The notes: generated by a model not told the origin, from the letters alone. A stretch of 64,000 nucleotides of DNA from Aradus depressus (GCA_963662175.1 OY759214.1:10540001-10604000), one strand, 5' to 3'. Counted from the stretch's first letter, positions 22,559 through 34,945 are shown. Numbers and translations: made by a program.

Positions 22559-25095
22559 TCTGTCAGTTAACAAATATTAAATCTATAAACCGTTAAAAAG
22601 CAAGAAATTTACAGGACTTTTTCGAATGTGAGGTACTCGATAATGAGACGTATGTTATGTAAATAAACCTGGGTAGGTGAAATTTCACTTAGGTTGAAAA
22701 TAGCCTTGAGCACGTCGTCCTTCGGATGGGACTTTCCGGATAAATCTGAATCTGTCGTATCAGTTTTAACAATTATTAAGCCTATAAACCGTTAAATAGC
22801 GTGAATTTTTTGAAAAACATTTTTATTTTGATTTTTGTGTAGGATTCAGATAATCCGGTCGTTCTCTATCAGTTTTAACAAATATTAAATCTATAAACCG
22901 TTAAAAAGCGAGAAATTTCAAGAATGGAGTCTACCGAGCTCAGGATCGCCACTTAGAAATCTAGTTGAGGCACTTAGGTCAGATGTTTTAATCGGGAAGC
23001 TAAAAATAACTTTGAGCACGTCGTCCTTCGGATGGGACATTAAGCAATGATCCAGGGCTTTTTCGAATGTGAGGTACTCGATAATGAGACGTATGTTATG
23101 TAAATAAACCTGGGTAGGTCAATTTCTACTTAGGTTGAAAGCCTTGAGCACGTCGTCCTTCGGATGGGACTTTCCGGATAAATCTGAATCTGTCGTATCA
23201 GTTTTAACAATTATTAAGCCTATAAACCCTTAAATAGCGCAAATTTTTTGAAAAACATTTTTATTTTGATTTTTGTGTAGGATTCAGATAATCCGGTCGT
23301 TCTCTATCAGTTTTAACAAATATTTAATCTATAAACCGTTAAAAAGCGAGAAATTTGAAGAATGGAGTCTACCGAGCTCAGGATCGCCACTTAGAAATCT
23401 AGTTGAGGCACTTAGGTCAGATGTTTTAATCGGGAAGTGAAAAATAACTATGAGCACGTCGTCCTTCGGATGGGACTTTAAGCGATGTTCCAGGACTTTT
23501 TCGAATGTGAGGTACTCGATAATGAGACGTATGTTATGTAAATAAACCTGGGTAGGTGAAATTTCACTTAGGTTGAAAATAGCCTTGAGCACGTCGTCCT
23601 TCGGATGGGACTTTCCGGATAAATCTGAATCTGTCGTATCAGTTTTAACAATTATTAAGCCTATAAACCGTTAAATAGCGTGAATTTTTTGAAAAACATT
23701 TTTATTTTGATTTTTGTGTAGGATTCAGATAATCCGGTCGTTCTCTATCAGTTTTAACAAATATTAAATCTATAAACCGTTAAAAAGCGAGAAATTTCAA
23801 GAATGGAGTCTACCGAGCTCAGGATCGCCACTTAGAAATCTAGCTGAGGCACTTAGGTCAGATGTTTTAATCGGAAAGTGAAAAATAACTATGAGCACGT
23901 CGTCCTTCGGATGGGACTTTAAGCGATGTTCCAGGACTTTTTCGAATGTGAGGTACTCGATAATGAGACGTATGTTATGTAAATAAACCTGGGTAGTTGA
24001 AATTTCACTTAGGTTGAAAATAGCCTTGAGCACGTCGTCCTTCGGATGGGACTTTCCGGATAAATCTGAATCTGTCGTATCAGTTTTAACAATTATTAAG
24101 CCTATAAACCGTTAAATAGCGCAAATTTTTTGAAAAACATTTTGATTTTGATTTTTGTGTAGAATTCAGATAATCCGGTCGTTCTATATCAGTTTTAACA
24201 AATATTAAATCTATAAACCGTTAAAAAGCGAGAAATTTGAAGAATGGAGTCTACCGAGCTCAGGATCGCCACTTAAAAATCTAGTTGAGGCACTTAGGTC
24301 AGATGTTTCAATCGGGAAGTTAAAAAACACTTTGAGCACGTCGTCCTTCGGATGGGACTTTAAGCGATGATCCAGGGCTTTTTCGAATGTGAGGTACTCG
24401 ATAATGAGACGTATGTTATGTAAATAAACCTGGGTAGGTGAAATATCACTTCGGTTGAAAATAGCCTTGAGCACGTCGTCCTTCGGATGGGACTTTCCGG
24501 ATAAATCTGAATCTCTCGTATCAGTTTTAACAATTATTAAGCCTATTAACCGTTAAATAGCGCAAATTTTTTGAAAAACATTTTTATTTTGATTTTTGTG
24601 TAGGATTCAGATAATCCGGTCGTTCTCTATCAGTTTTAACAAATATTAAATCTATAAACCGTTAAAAAGCGAGAAATTTGATGAATGGAGTCAACCGAGC
24701 TCAAGATCGCCACTTAGAAATCTAGCTGAGGCACTTAGGTCAGATGTTTCAATCGGGAAGTTAAAAAACACTTTGAGCACGTCGTCCTTCGGATGGGTCT
24801 TTAAGCGATGATCCAGGGCTTTTTCGAATGTGAGGTACTCGATAATGAGACGTATGTTACGTAAATAAACCTGGTTAGGTGAAATTTCACTTAGGTTGAA
24901 AATAGCCTTGAGCACGTCGTCCTTCGGATGGGACTTTTCGGATATATCTGATTCTGTCGTATCAGTTTTAACAATTATTAAGCCTATAAACCGTTAAATA
25001 GCGTGAATTTTTTGAAAAACATTTTTATTTTGATTTTTGTGTAGGATTCAGATAATCCGGTCGTTCTCTATCAGTTTTAACAAATATTAAATCTA
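22559..25095. repeat. 441-bp tandem array (SINE-derived satellite), ~6 units
   Basis: Period 441 bp, measured from equivalent minus-strand start codons at 23592, 24033, 24474 and 24915. Each unit carries two copies of GTCGTCCTTCGGATGGGAC. One is followed by TTAAGCGATG, a shortened GGTACTCGATAATGAGAC and ACCTGGGTAGGTGAAATTTC, in the same order as the SINE core and tail. It also contains ACCGAGCTCAGGATCGC, resembling the SINE head. The recurring 74-87-codon minus ORFs (MLKAIFNLSEIS...) are antisense readings of this SINE-like DNA. Confidence 0.92.
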
Positions 25096-25206
25096 TAGCA
25101 GTTATACCCGGCGTTGCCCGGGGAACTTTGATTTTTCTCCCAATATCTTCTATAACGCTATTCAGTTCCTCGACAGTACATTCATGATGTTATAATTTTC
25201 AATTAT

Positions 25207-26500
25207 TCATACGGAATAAGGCTTATAGTCCTTCAGCTGTTGTAACGCTAGTAAGTTTTTAGGACCCCTGCGCACCAGAGCTAGTATGCGCCTTTCAACG
25301 GCGGAAGCCACACCTAGTGAATACTTAGCATCGCTGGACGTCCTAGTCAGTGCGTACTTAAGAACGTTTGTGACCACAGCTAGTATGTGGCTTGCAACGC
25401 TGAGCACCACAGCTAGTACGTAGTTGGGAATGCTGGGCATCATAGCTAGTATGTGCCTTGCGACGGCGGACCCAACAGCTAGTACGTAGTTAGGAACGCT
25501 GGGCATCACAGCTATTAAGTGCCTTGCAACAGCGGACCCCACAACTAGTATGTAGTTAAATACGTTGGGCATTACAGTTAGTAAGTGCTTTGCAACAGCG
25601 AACTTCACAGCTAGTACATAGTTAGGAACGCTGGGCACTACAGCTAGTAAATGCCTTGCAACAACGGACCCAACAGCTAGTACGAAGTTAGGAACGCTGG
25701 GCACTACAGCTAGTAAATGCCTTGCAACAACGGACCCCACAGCTAGTACGTAGTTAGGAACGCTGGTCACCACAGCTAGTATGGGCCTCGAAACAGCGGA
25801 CCCCACAGCTAGTACGAAGTTAGGAACGCTGGGCATCACAGCTATTAAGTGCCTTGCAACAGCGGACCCCACAGCTAGTACGTAGTTAAATACGCTGGGC
25901 ATTACAGTTAGTAAGTGCTTTGCACAGCGAACTTCACAGCTTTACATAGTTAGGAACGCTGGGCACTACAGCTAGTAAATGCCTTGCAACAACGGACCCC
26001 ACAGCTAGTACGATATTAGGAACCCTGGGCATCACAGCTAGTATGCTTTTGCAACGACGGACCCCACAGTTAGTACGTTTTTAGGAACGCTGGGCCCTAC
26101 AGGTAGTAGGTGCCTTGCAACTGCGGACCCCACAGATAGTATGTAGTTAGAACCACAGGGCATCACAGCTAGTATGAGTTTTGCAACGGTGGACCCCACA
26201 GCTAGAACCTACGTCGTTAAATACGCTGGGCCACACTGCTAGCGCCTTGCAACAGCAGACCCCACAGCTAGTACGTAATTAGGAACGCTGGGCATCACAG
26301 CTAGTAAATGTCTTGTAGGTGCCTTGCAACAGCGAACCCCACAGCCAGTACATAGTTAGGAACGCTGGGGCTGAGCACTACAGCTAGTAAGTGCCTTGCA
26401 AAAGCGGACCCCACAGCTAGTACGATATTAGGAACGCTGGGCATCACAGCTAGTAAATGTCTTGCAACAGTGAACCCCACAGCGAATACATAGTTACTAC
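25207..26500 (-). repeat. 66-bp tandem array
   Basis: About nineteen units. The minus strand is open for 231 codons at 25207-25902. The right part shares exact small deletions with 20.27-20.87 kb (for example CTTTGCACAGCGAACTTC), showing common descent by duplication. Confidence 0.93.
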
Positions 26501-27935
26501 TACTACTACATGTGAAATTCATGACAATCCGATTCATGACAATACGATCAACCGTTAATGAGCTAGCTCTATATTTATACTTAGTCCCCCGCCCCCCTCA
26601 ACCCCGCCACCCGTTCAAAACTTCGGGACGCCACACACCTTATTTTTCTATTTGGCCTTCAGGAATAATATATGCGAAATTTCGTGACAATACGACCAAC
26701 CGTTAATTAGCTAACTCTATATGTATATTTAGCCCCCCCACCAACCCTCTTTCCTGTTCAAAATTTTGGGCCGTCACACAGCTAATATTTCTATTTGACC
26801 TTTAGGAATTTTACATGTGAAATTTCATGACGATTCGCCCATTAGTTAATGAGTTAGCTCTATATTTATACTTAGGCCCCCCCACTACCCCCCCTCCCGT
26901 AAAAACGTTTGAGCCGTCACACCGCCTATTTTTTTATTTGGTCTTCAGGAATACTACATGTGAAACTTCGTGACAATCCGACCAACTGTTAAAGAGATAG
27001 CTCTATATTTATACTTAGGCCCCCCCACATCCCCCCCTCCCGTTCAAAACATTGGGACGCCACACACCTTATTTTTCTATTTGGCCTTCAGGAATACTCC
27101 ATGTGAAATTTCGTGACAATCCGACCAACCGTTAAAGAATTAGCTCTATATTTATACTTAGGCCCCCCCACAACCCCCCCTCCCGTTCAAAACTTTGGGA
27201 CGCCACACACCTTTTTTTCCTATTTGGCTTTTAAAAATACTACGTGAAATTTCATGACGATTCGCCCATTAGTTAATGAGTTAGCTCTATATTTATATTT
27301 AGGCCCCCCCACAACCCCCCTCCCGTTCAAAACTTTGGGACGCCAAACACCTTATTTTTCTATTTGGCCTTCAGGAATACTCCATGTGAAATTTCGTGAC
27401 AATCCGACCAACCGTTAAAGAATTAGCTCTATATTTATACTTAGGCCCCCCCACAACCCCCCCTCCCGTTCAAAACTTTGGGACGCCAAACACCTTACAT
27501 TTCTAATTGGCTTTTAAAAATACTACATGTGAAATTTCGTGACAATCCGACCAACCGTTAAAGAGTTAGCTCTATATTTATACTTAGGCCCCCCACAACC
27601 CCCCCTCCCGTTCAAAACTTTGGGACGCCACACACCTTTTTTTCCTATTTGGCTTTTAAAAATACTACATGTGAAATTTCATGACAATTCGGCCAATAGT
27701 TAATGAGTTAGCTCTATATTTATACTTAGGCCCCCCCTCAACCCCCCCTCCCGTTCAAGACTTTGGGACGCCACACACATTTATTTCCTATTTGGCTTTT
27801 AAAAATACTACATGTGAAATTTCATGACAATTCGACCATTAGTTAATGAGTTAGCACTATTTATATACTTAGGCCCCCCTTACAACCCCCCCTCCCGTTC
27901 AAAATTTTGGGACGCTACATGTGAAGTTTCATGAA
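26500..27935. repeat. ~143-bp C-tract tandem array
   Basis: About ten units, almost identical to 20870-22300. One difference seen is the first C-run, which contains a G here (26585-26598) but not in the other copy. Confidence 0.93.
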
Positions 27936-28193
27936 GATCCGTCCAGCGGTTTGGGCGTGATGCTGGAACAAACATACATACATACATACAAACAAACAAA
28001 CAAACCCCGTTTCAGCTTTATTAATACAGATTATATCACAATGTACACAAGTTTTAGATTGTGTTCATATCTATACATACATCTTTTTTTTTTTGGCATT
28101 TTTCTTCCATAGTGGATCGGTGTCACCATATTTAAAGTCAGTCTGAACGTTGTGCTGACGTTGGCATAATCCGAAACCAGCACACTCTATGGC

Positions 28194-30289
28194 TCTGTCA
28201 GTTAACAAATATTAAATCTATAAACCGTTAAAAAGCAAGAAATTTACAGGACTTTTTCGAATGTGAGGTACTCGATAATGAGACGTATGTTATGTAAATA
28301 AACCTGGGTAGGTGAAATTTCACTTAGGTTGAAAATAGCCTTGAGCACGTCGTCCTTCGGATGGGACTTTCCGGATAAATCTGAATCTGTCGTATCAGTT
28401 TTAACAATTATTAAGCCTATAAACCGTTAAATAGCGTGAATTTTTTGAAAAACATTTTTATTTTGATTTTTGTGTAGGATTCAGATAATCCGGTCGTTCT
28501 CTATCAGTTTTAACAAATATTAAATCTATAAACCGTTAAAAAGCGAGAAATTTCAAGAATGGAGTCTACCGAGCTCAGGATCGCCACTTAGAAATCTAGT
28601 TGAGGCACTTAGGTCAGATGTTTTAATCGGGAAGCTAAAAATAACTTTGAGCACGTCGTCCTTCGGATGGGACATTAAGCAATGATCCAGGGCTTTTTCG
28701 AATGTGAGGTACTCGATAATGAGACGTATGTTATGTAAATAAACCTGGGTAGGTCAATTTCTACTTAGGTTGAAAGCCTTGAGCACGTCGTCCTTCGGAT
28801 GGGACTTTCCGGATAAATCTGAATCTGTCGTATCAGTTTTAACAATTATTAAGCCTATAAACCCTTAAATAGCGCAAATTTTTTGAAAAACATTTTTATT
28901 TTGATTTTTGTGTAGGATTCAGATAATCCGGTCGTTCTCTATCAGTTTTAACAAATATTTAATCTATAAACCGTTAAAAAGCGAGAAATTTGAAGAATGG
29001 AGTCTACCGAGCTCAGGATCGCCACTTAGAAATCTAGCTGAGGCACTTAGGTCAGATGTTTTAATCGGAAAGTGAAAAATAACTATGAGCACGTCGTCCT
29101 TCGGATGGGACTTTAAGCGATGTTCCAGGACTTTTTCGAATGTGAGGTACTCGATAATGAGACGTATGTTATGTAAATAAACCTGGGTAGTTGAAATTTC
29201 ACTTAGGTTGAAAATAGCCTTGAGCACGTCGTCCTTCGGATGGGACTTTCCGGATAAATCTGAATCTGTCGTATCAGTTTTAACAATTATTAAGCCTATA
29301 AACCGTTAAATAGCGCAAATTTTTTGAAAAACATTTTGATTTTGATTTTTGTGTAGAATTCAGATAATCCGGTCGTTCTATATCAGTTTTAACAAATATT
29401 AAATCTATAAACCGTTAAAAAGCGAGAAATTTGAAGAATGGAGTCTACCGAGCTCAGGATCGCCACTTAAAAATCTAGTTGAGGCACTTAGGTCAGATGT
29501 TTCAATCGGGAAGTTAAAAAACACTTTGAGCACGTCGTCCTTCGGATGGGACTTTAAGCGATGATCCAGGGCTTTTTCGAATGTGAGGTACTCGATAATG
29601 AGACGTATGTTATGTAAATAAACCTGGGTAGGTGAAATATCACTTCGGTTGAAAATAGCCTTGAGCACGTCGTCCTTCGGATGGGACTTTCCGGATAAAT
29701 CTGAATCTCTCGTATCAGTTTTAACAATTATTAAGCCTATTAACCGTTAAATAGCGCAAATTTTTTGAAAAACATTTTTATTTTGATTTTTGTGTAGGAT
29801 TCAGATAATCCGGTCGTTCTCTATCAGTTTTAACAAATATTAAATCTATAAACCGTTAAAAAGCGAGAAATTTGATGAATGGAGTCAACCGAGCTCAAGA
29901 TCGCCACTTAGAAATCTAGCTGAGGCACTTAGGTCAGATGTTTCAATCGGGAAGTTAAAAAACACTTTGAGCACGTCGTCCTTCGGATGGGTCTTTAAGC
30001 GATGATCCAGGGCTTTTTCGAATGTGAGGTACTCGATAATGAGACGTATGTTACGTAAATAAACCTGGTTAGGTGAAATTTCACTTAGGTTGAAAATAGC
30101 CTTGAGCACGTCGTCCTTCGGATGGGACTTTTCGGATATATCTGATTCTGTCGTATCAGTTTTAACAATTATTAAGCCTATAAACCGTTAAATAGCGTGA
30201 ATTTTTTGAAAAACATTTTTATTTTGATTTTTGTGTAGGATTCAGATAATCCGGTCGTTCTCTATCAGTTTTAACAAATATTAAATCTA
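28194..30289. repeat. 441-bp tandem array (SINE-derived satellite), ~5 units
   Basis: Copy of 22559-25095 lacking exactly one 441-bp unit. Corresponding landmarks are offset by 5635 bp before and 5194 bp after the missing unit. The junction unit combines the start of one unit with the STTQVY variant of the next, as expected for unequal exchange. Confidence 0.92.
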
Positions 30290-30400
30290 TAGCAGTTATA
30301 CCCGGCGTTGCCCGGGGAACTTTGATTTTTCTCCCAATATCTTCTATAACGCTATTCAGTTCCTCGACAGTACATTCATGATGTTATAATTTTCAATTAT

Positions 30401-31430
30401 TCATACGGAATAAGGCTTATAGTCCTTCAGCTGTTGTAACGCTAGTAAGTTTTTAGGACCCCTGCGCACCAGAGCTAGTATGCGCCTTTCAACGGCGGAA
30501 GCCACACCTAGTGAATACTTAGCATCGCTGGACGTCCTAGTCAGTGCGTACTTAAGAACGTTTGTGACCACAGCTAGTATGTGGCTTGCAACGCTGAGCA
30601 CCACAGCTAGTACGTAGTTGGGAATGCTGGGCATCATAGCTAGTATGTGCCTTGCGACGGCGGACCCAACAGCTAGTACGTAGTTAGGAACGCTGGGCAT
30701 CACAGCTATTAAGTGCCTTGCAACAGCGGACCCCACAGCTAGTATGTAGTTAAATACGTTAGGCATTACAGTTAGTAAGTGCTTTGCAACAGCGAACTTC
30801 ACAGCTAGTACATAGTTAGGAACGCTGGGCACTACAGCTAGTAAATGCCTTGCAACAACGGACCCAACAGCTAGTACGAAGTTAGGAACGCTGGGCACTA
30901 CAGCTAGTAAATGCCTTGCAACAACGGACCCCACAGCTAGTACGATATTAGGAACCCTGGGCATCACAGCTAGTATGCTTTTGCAACGACGGACCCCACA
31001 GCTAGTACGTTTTTAGGAAGGCTGGGCCCTACAGGTAGTAGGTGCCTTGCAACTGCGAACCCCACAGATAGTATGTAGTTAGAACCACAGGGCATCACAG
31101 CTAGTATGAGTTTTGCAACGGCGGACCCCACAGCTAGTACCTACGAGTGAAATACGCTGGGCCACACTGCTAGCGCCTTGCAACAGCAGACCCCACAGCT
31201 AGTACGTAATTAGAAACGCTGGGCATTACAGCTAGTAAATGTCTTATAGGTGCCTTGCAACAGCGAACCCCACAGCCAGTACATAGTTAGGAACGCTGGG
31301 GCTGAGCACTACAGCTAGTAAGTACCTTGCAACAGCGGACCCCACAGCTAGTACGATATTAGGAACGCTGGACATTACAGCTAGTAAATGTCTTGCAACA
31401 GTGAACCCCACAGCGAATACATAGTTACTA
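30401..31430 (-). repeat. 66-bp tandem array
   Basis: About fifteen units, with the minus strand open for 188 codons at 30401-30967. Relative to block 3 a stretch of about 260 bp (roughly four units) is absent near 30.91 kb. Confidence 0.92.
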
Positions 31431-32825
31431 TTACTACATGTGAAATTCATGACAATCCGATTCATGACAATACGATCAACTGTTAATGAGCTAGCTCTAT
31501 ATTTATACTTAGTCCCCCCCCCCCCCCCTCAACCCCGCCACCCGTTCAAAACTTCGGGACGCCACACTCCTTATTTTTCTATTTGGCCTTCAGGAATAAT
31601 ATATGCGAAATTTCGTGACAATACGACCAACCGTTAATGAGCTAACTCTATATGTATATTTAGCCCCCCCCCCACAACCCTCCTTCCTGTTCAAAATTTT
31701 GGGCCGTCACACACCTAATATTTCTATTTGACCTTTAGGAATACTACATGTGAAATTTCATGACAATTCGACCATTAGTTAATGAGTTATCACTATTTAT
31801 ATACTTAGGCCTCCTTACAACCCCCCCTCCCAAGACTACGTGTGAAATTTCATGACAATTCGACCATTAGTTAATGTGTTAGCACTATTTATATACTTAG
31901 GCCCCCCTTACAACCCCCCCTCCCGATCAAAACTTTGGGACGCCACACACCTTTTTTTCCTATTTGGCTTTTAAAAATACTACGTGAAATTTCATGACGA
32001 TTCGCCCATTAGTTAATGAGTTAGCTCTATATTTATACTTAGGCCCCCCCACAACCCCCCCTCCCGTTCAAAACTTTGGGACGCCACACACCTTTTTTTC
32101 CTATTTGGCTTTTAAAAATGCTACATGTGAAATTTCATGACGATTCGCCCATTAGTTAATGAGATAGCTCTATATTTATACTTAGGTCCCCCCACAACCC
32201 CCCCTCCCGTTCAAAACTTTGGGACGCCACACACCTTTTTTTCCTATTTGGCTTTTAAAAATACTACATGTGAAATTTCATGACGATTCGCCCATTAGTT
32301 AATGAGATAGCTCTATATTTATACTTAGGTCCCCCCACAACCCCCCCTCCCGTTCAAAACTTTGGCACGCCACACACCTTTTTTTCCTGTTTGGCTCTTA
32401 AAAAGACTACGTGTGAAATTTCATGACAATTCGACCATTAGTTAATGTGTTAGCACTATTTATATACTTAGGCCCCCCTTACAACCCCCCCTCCCGATCA
32501 AAACTTTGGAACGCCACACACATTTTTTTCCTATTTGGCTTTTAAAAATACTACATGTGAAATTTCATGACGATTCGCCCATTAGTTAATGAGTTAGCTC
32601 TATATTTATACTTAGGCCCCCCCACAACCCCCCCTCCCGTTCAAAACTTTGGGACGCCACACACCTTTTTTTCCTATTTGGCTTTTAAAAATACTACATG
32701 TGACATTTCGTGACAATCCGACCAACCGTTAAAGAATTAGCTCTATATTTATACTTAGGCCCCCCCACAACCCCCCCTCCCGATCAAAATTTTGGGACGC
32801 CACATAGCCTATTATTCAATCGGGC
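31430..32825. repeat. ~143-bp C-tract tandem array
   Basis: About ten units. Several consecutive units here are nearly identical (CTATTTGGCTTTTAAAAATA then CATGACGATTCGCCCATTAG), suggesting recent local amplification. Confidence 0.92.
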
Positions 32826-32980
32826 TCAAAAGAATGCTACATGGGCAGTTTCATAAAAATCCGTCCAGCGGTTTGGGCGTGATGCTGGAACAAACATACA
32901 TACAAACAAACAAACAAACCCCGTTTCAGCTTTATTAATATAGATTATTTAAATTTAATGTTCTTACTTTGTTGTGTATA

Positions 32981-33326
32981 GGTTAGATTAGGTTTTATGA
33001 CTCATGCCCGGGCTTTAACTACGAGGTCATATCGCCTACTACCAGAGCGCTCTTTCGTCACTCTGGTGGACATGAGCCCGACTCTACTGTGGGAGTCCTA
33101 AATTTTGCCTACCCTAAATTTTTATTCATCTAGGGTAGGGGTCTTTAACGAGTACCTGACATCGTACAGGCTCGGGACCATCGCTTAACGTCCCATCCGA
33201 AGGACGGCGTGCTAAAGTTTATTTTACCTCCCAGATAAAATTAACTAAGGGCCTCGGTCGGGCTACGAACCCACGACCTTGAGCTCAGAAGTCAAGCACG
33301 CATACAACTGAGCTACCGGCGCCCTC
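32981..33326 (-). mobile_element. SINE, full length, TTAGG-type tail
   Basis: Minus-strand copy with intact head (GAGGGCGCCGGTAGCTCAGT read on the minus strand), B box, core and tail, ending in CATAAAACCTAATCTAACC, a degenerate (CCTAA)n. It lies 37 bp from the end of the satellite locus. Confidence 0.92.
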
Positions 33327-34667
33327 TTTTTGTTTTTATATATTTTTTTATTTTGATATATACCTATGTGTATATAATTTTTTTTGTTTTATTTCTCAAA
33401 TTGTAACATCAAATCTACTTATGGTCATATTACCGATTGTAAATATTCAATATAAAGAAATTAAATTTAAAAAAACTTCAATGTAAAAAATGCTATTCCC
33501 AAAAACCGACTTTCTCAAATCTAAATATTACAATACTTTTCATTTTTTTTTTTTTTTCATCATTTCATCACATTTTTAGTTTGGTGTTTGGCAGTGTTCA
33601 GCACAGCATTACATCGGCAGTTATTAAAGTTCGTGTGTTAAGCCCCACCCCTAATGGGGTTCCGGATACACAAATAAAATTTTGTGCCGATAAATTCATC
33701 CTATCAGGACTTATTGTGTTCACAGAGGAACAGACACACACATAGGAGATTTTCTTTTGACGTGAAAAAGTCTATTCGCTCGACAAGCACAGTGATAGCC
33801 GGTCAAACTTTCTTGTGTTACAAAATACCGTCAGATTTCAATCGATAATAACTACGAGACTAATAATGCGATAACAACGGTTGAGGTCACAATGGATAGA
33901 GCATGTCTGTACGTGTTTGTTTTGCCTGTGACGTTATCGGGCTAGTGTGGGCGCCGGCGGATGATTGTTGCGAATTAGCGTTGTGTAAAATCAGAAATTA
34001 GTGTAGCGTGATAACGCATTTAGATAGGACGTTGATTCGGGTGTCATTGTAAAGAGCTTGAGGAGCACTACTAGGACTCAAAGTGGAACTATAAAAATAT
34101 TCGCCGAAATATATGTAAAAATCGGTATTATTTTTTTTCATTTTTGGAATCAGAGTCATGAAAACATGTAGGATTTCTGATTACATGACTTACCCTATAC
34201 TTGGTATAACTGGGGAAGTAGGATATGATCTGAAAGACAGACTTGTATCGTGCTGGAACATAAGAACAGATCTAACGATGAGACACGTCAATACTCGTTA
34301 TAAGGGTATCGTTCTTCGGTCTAAAAAAAAAAAAGGGCCGGTGGTATAGCTCCAATCCCCGGTTGATTGTTATCTAAACCGGGTTCAGGTTTGGCCCACT
34401 CCCGTCATATTGGGATCCGTTGGAATTGACATCTCTCTCACCATTAACTTCCACCTCTCCTCTTCTCCTCTTCGGAAGCCTACCCTTTGTCAGATTTGAC
34501 AGCTAAATTTTAAACACCATTAATTATGTGCGAATAATGCAAAACCAAAAATCCTACTGGGATCAAATTCAAATTAAATTTCATATCTGTCAGTTGAAAT
34601 GAGAAAGAAACGTATGCTTTTGGAACAGCATGTCAAATATTATTCGCGAATTTTACTTTCTCGTGAT
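33327..34667. other. No supported gene
   Basis: AT-rich at the left. 33605-33750 has decayed modular-repeat motifs (ATTACATCGGCAGTTATTAA, then ACACAAATAAAATTTTGTGC). 33760-34130 is of average composition with no domain. The ORF at 34158-34349 has no recognisable product. Confidence 0.4.
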
Positions 34668-34945
34668 GGGTAAAAAAGTCATTGGTGAATCACGGGCTAT
34701 GTACTGCCCCAGCACGAAATAATTAAGTTTTTGCTCTCGACCGCTAAAGGCTAAAATTCAATATTTGAATGGTTTCTGAACCCTCATACTAAATTTTAAT
34801 ATAGTTATTAGTATATTTGAATCCATCTCTGGTTCTCCCTTCCCTGCAACCAATATCGCAGAAAATTATTAGGTGCCATTCGTATGGGGTTTTGAATTTA
34901 GATACAACATTTCATTTCGATTAATTCTTTACATCGATATTTACT
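34668..34945 (+). repeat. Modular TACTTCCCCAGC-type repeat
   Basis: Begins with GGTGAATCACGG, then TACTGCCCCAGCACGAAATA (5' terminus), CGCAGAAAATTATTAGGTG and GTATGGGGTTTTGAATTTAG. It is interrupted at its second module (CTTTACATCGATATTTACT) by the SINE at 34946. Confidence 0.72.

Larger units (their letters stand above)
25096..28029 (+). mobile_element. Composite element block 3
   Basis: Head TAGCAGTTATACCCGGCGT at 25096, 66-bp array 25207-26500, ~143-bp array 26500-27930, tail ending at 28029. From about 25678 onward it is almost identical to block 2 from about 20040 (offset about 5637 bp). Confidence 0.82.
20040..30870. repeat. Large tandem duplication (5.2-5.6 kb unit)
   Basis: 20.04-25.68 kb and 25.68-30.87 kb are near-identical in order and sequence: end of 66-bp array, 143-bp array, unique linker, 441-bp array, new head, start of 66-bp array. 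Offsets are 5637 bp (66-bp array), 5635 bp (linker and 143-bp array) and 5194 bp after one 441-bp unit is lost. Confidence 0.9.
30290..32944 (+). mobile_element. Composite element block 4
   Basis: Head TAGCAGTTATACCCGGCGT at 30290, 66-bp array 30401-31430, ~143-bp array 31430-32820, pre-tail and tail ending at 32944. Its left part matches block 3 (offset about 5194 bp) but lacks several 66-bp units. Its 143-bp array differs more and includes a short, partly deleted unit near 31820-31850. Confidence 0.82.

Noticed and set aside
23329..24915. Repeated MLKAIFNLSEIS ORFs (74-87 codons) as a small gene family
   Set aside because: They are readings of the 441-bp SINE-like satellite; each ends at stops within the unit and the core of the frame is antisense to a SINE core.
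33760..34140. LTR or promoter of a retrotransposon
   Set aside because: No matching second LTR, primer-binding site or polypurine tract found.
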